Shown: positions 12,629-13,847 of the stretch, one piece after another
How positions within the stretch are numbered: position 1 is the first letter of the stretch
Layout: each line of letters begins with the position of its first letter
Source: Erysipelothrix sp.
Lineage (GTDB): Bacteria > Bacillota_I > Bacilli_A > Erysipelotrichales > Erysipelotrichaceae
Assembly: GCA_012511085.1 (NCBI GenBank)
Contig: JAAZGU010000069.1
Location: forward strand, 1-13,847
Length of the DNA stretch: 13,847 nucleotides
Direction: 5' to 3'
The notes under the pieces: generated by a model
The model's database searches: none
What the model was told of the DNA's origin: nothing
Seen by the model: only the letters and a program-made list of their open reading frames with translations
Made by a program: the position numbers and the translations under genes

Positions 12629-13516
12629 TCATGTGCAACTCGCAATCACACACGCCAATAAAATCGCATTCACTTTATTGATGTGTGAGTCAGCACGCGA
12701 GGTGACAACAATTGGAACTTGCGCTCCCATGATCGTACCCGCCACATCAACTTGTGCTAGAAATGCTAATGACTTATAAAAGATGTTACCACTTTCAATG
12801 TCGTCCATAATTAAGATATTACAACGACCGGCAATCGGACTTTGAATTTGCTTGGTTTGCGCCGCCTTTAAAAAGAGCGCATTATCCAAGGCAAATGGTC
12901 CATCGACAATAATATCAGGCTGTGAATAAACTTCTTGTTTAAGGATGTGAGCGGCTTTCGTGCATGGCATTTTATGATTGAGCTTCTCAATGGCACACAC
13001 GATACCGACATTGAACTCAGAAAAGCCACAACAACGCGCAACCGCAACACACTGTTCAATGATGGTTTGCTTTTCTTTAATGTCAGGTTTGATGTTCATG
13101 GCACCATCCGCGAATACAATCATGCGATCTTTTAATTGCGCCACACTCACATGCGATAATAAATGATCTTTACGCAAACCCTGCTCTTTGTTTAACACGG
13201 CTTTTAAAACAAGAGCGGTATCCACTTGCCCTTTGACCAGCATGGTTGCCTTTTTTTGATGAATGGCATCGATGGCTTGATGCAATGCTTTTTGTTTTGA
13301 TTCACAATGCACAAGTTGATATTCAAAGTGTAAATCGTTTTTCATCATGATGCGTTCAATGAGTGCTTGATTTCCAAACAAAATTGCTCCGACGATGTTT
13401 TGGCGCACCACATAATCAACCGCTTTTAACACAGCTTCATCTTCAGCTGCAATGACCGCTAAAACCGGCTTTTTTTCTAGGTTGATTAAATTTATAAAAT
13501 AAGATTGTAAACTCAT
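12629..13516 (-). CDS. ptb: Phosphate butyryltransferase (PTA/PTB family)
   Basis: A 295-aa phosphate acyltransferase of the phosphate acetyl/butyryltransferase family, of the usual Ptb length. It exchanges CoA for phosphate on butyryl-CoA (or a related branched or acetyl-CoA), giving acyl phosphate for ATP formation. Motifs typical of Ptb are present in order: AILFGN, MLVKGQVDTALVLKAVLNKEQGLR, LSHVSV, FADGAMNIKPD, VDGPFALDNA, SPIAGRCNILIMDDIESGN and PIVVTSRADSHINK. The frame is open from a TTG at 13541, but the ATG at 13514-13516 lies 8 nt after the upstream stop (13525-13527) and begins at the family's usual position. No good Shine-Dalgarno is near it, so coupling is likely. Butyrate kinase is not found next to it. 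Acetyl versus butyryl preference cannot be fixed by eye. Confidence 0.88.
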   Translation of the reverse strand: MSLQSYFINLINLEKKPVLAVIAAEDEAVLKAVDYVVRQNIVGAILFGNQALIERIMMKNDLHFEYQLVHCESKQKALHQAIDAIHQKKATMLVKGQVDTALVLKAVLNKEQGLRKDHLLSHVSVAQLKDRMIVFADGAMNIKPDIKEKQTIIEQCVAVARCCGFSEFNVGIVCAIEKLNHKMPCTKAAHILKQEVYSQPDIIVDGPFALDNALFLKAAQTKQIQSPIAGRCNILIMDDIESGNIFYKSLAFLAQVDVAGTIMGAQVPIVVTSRADSHINKVNAILLACVIASCT

Positions 13517-13524
13517 CGTGGTGT

Positions 13525-13833
13525 TCAACTTTGGTACCCCCAACTAATGTGGAGCTCATCGACATCGTGATCATGATTATATTTTTCAATAATCTGCATC
13601 GGCATTCCAAACAGCTTCACTTGTTTTAATTGTTCGATTAAAAGCGCCCATTCCTCACTGTTTAATAAAGACCACGCACGAATCCCAACGAGCGTTGTAC
13701 CGTTTTGTTGATGGTCCATCAACATCATCAAACAATAATCTTCGATCATTTCGATAATATCATCAATTTGTGCCTCTAAAAGCATGGTCTTGGTATCAGG
13801 TGTTAACTTTTGATGATCCCAAAATTTATTCAT
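13525..13833 (-). CDS. Hypothetical protein, 102 aa, upstream of ptb
   Basis: An unrecognised 102-aa soluble acidic protein (MNKFWDHQKLTPDTKTMLLEAQIDDIIEMIEDYCLMM...). The first half is predicted helical and rich in Met, Leu and acidic residues; the second half includes WALLIEQLKQVKLFGMPMQII and ends DVDELHISWGYQS. The ATG has GAGGTG 7 nt upstream, a clear start. Its stop lies 8 nt before the phosphate butyryltransferase ATG, so the two are probably translationally coupled. A role tied to acyl phosphate metabolism is only a guess from position. Its promoter lies outside the window. Confidence 0.7.
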   Translation of the reverse strand: MNKFWDHQKLTPDTKTMLLEAQIDDIIEMIEDYCLMMLMDHQQNGTTLVGIRAWSLLNSEEWALLIEQLKQVKLFGMPMQIIEKYNHDHDVDELHISWGYQS

Positions 13834-13847
13834 GATGGCACCTCTTG

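Overview
The window looks like chromosomal DNA of a low-GC Gram-positive bacterium (Bacillota). Gene starts have strong AGGAGG-type ribosome binding sites, promoters look like sigma-A promoters, TGA is used as stop, and two cre-like sites and a Spo0A-type regulator are present. An Erysipelotrichia-like anaerobe is my best guess, but that is inference.

Region 1 (1-3622) is a leftward glycerate block: D-glycerate/hydroxypyruvate dehydrogenase, then rmuC, a terminator, and a type I glycerate kinase. The end of an unidentified rightward gene lies at 1-96. Region 2 (3623-3847) is a divergent control region. It holds two CACAA/TTGTG palindromes, a near-consensus Rex site, a promoter with a cre in its spacer, and a leader hairpin with a U-tract resembling an attenuator.

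Region 3 (3848-7709) is a rightward operon: a GlpA-like glycerol-3-phosphate dehydrogenase with a C-terminal [2Fe-2S] BFD-like domain, a GlpB-like pyridine nucleotide-disulfide oxidoreductase, a DUF1667 four-cysteine protein, and a complete Spo0A-type response regulator. Region 4 (7805-10325, leftward, convergent) is glycerol kinase preceded by two paralogous small membrane proteins that probably replace GlpF as the glycerol uptake system. Its promoter has a perfect -10, a poor -35, a cre in the spacer and, just upstream, two tandem 0A-like boxes with 10-bp spacing. Its mRNA leader contains two strong inverted repeats. Together regions 3 and 4 would import glycerol, phosphorylate it and oxidise it to DHAP. 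The likely control signals are carbon catabolite state (CcpA), NADH/NAD+ (Rex), leader attenuation, and possibly the Spo0A-like protein encoded in the locus.

Region 5 (10423-12241) is an apparently intact IS3-family (IS150-like) element with orfA, orfB, a -1 slippery heptamer, an intact DDE triad, terminal inverted repeats and a 3-bp CCG duplication. Removing it restores a hairpin with A- and T-tracts, so it appears to have landed in the loop of the terminator of the upstream operon. Region 6 (12256-13833, leftward) is that operon: an unknown 102-aa protein, a phosphate butyryltransferase and an unknown protein of about 108 aa. No butyrate kinase gene is seen.
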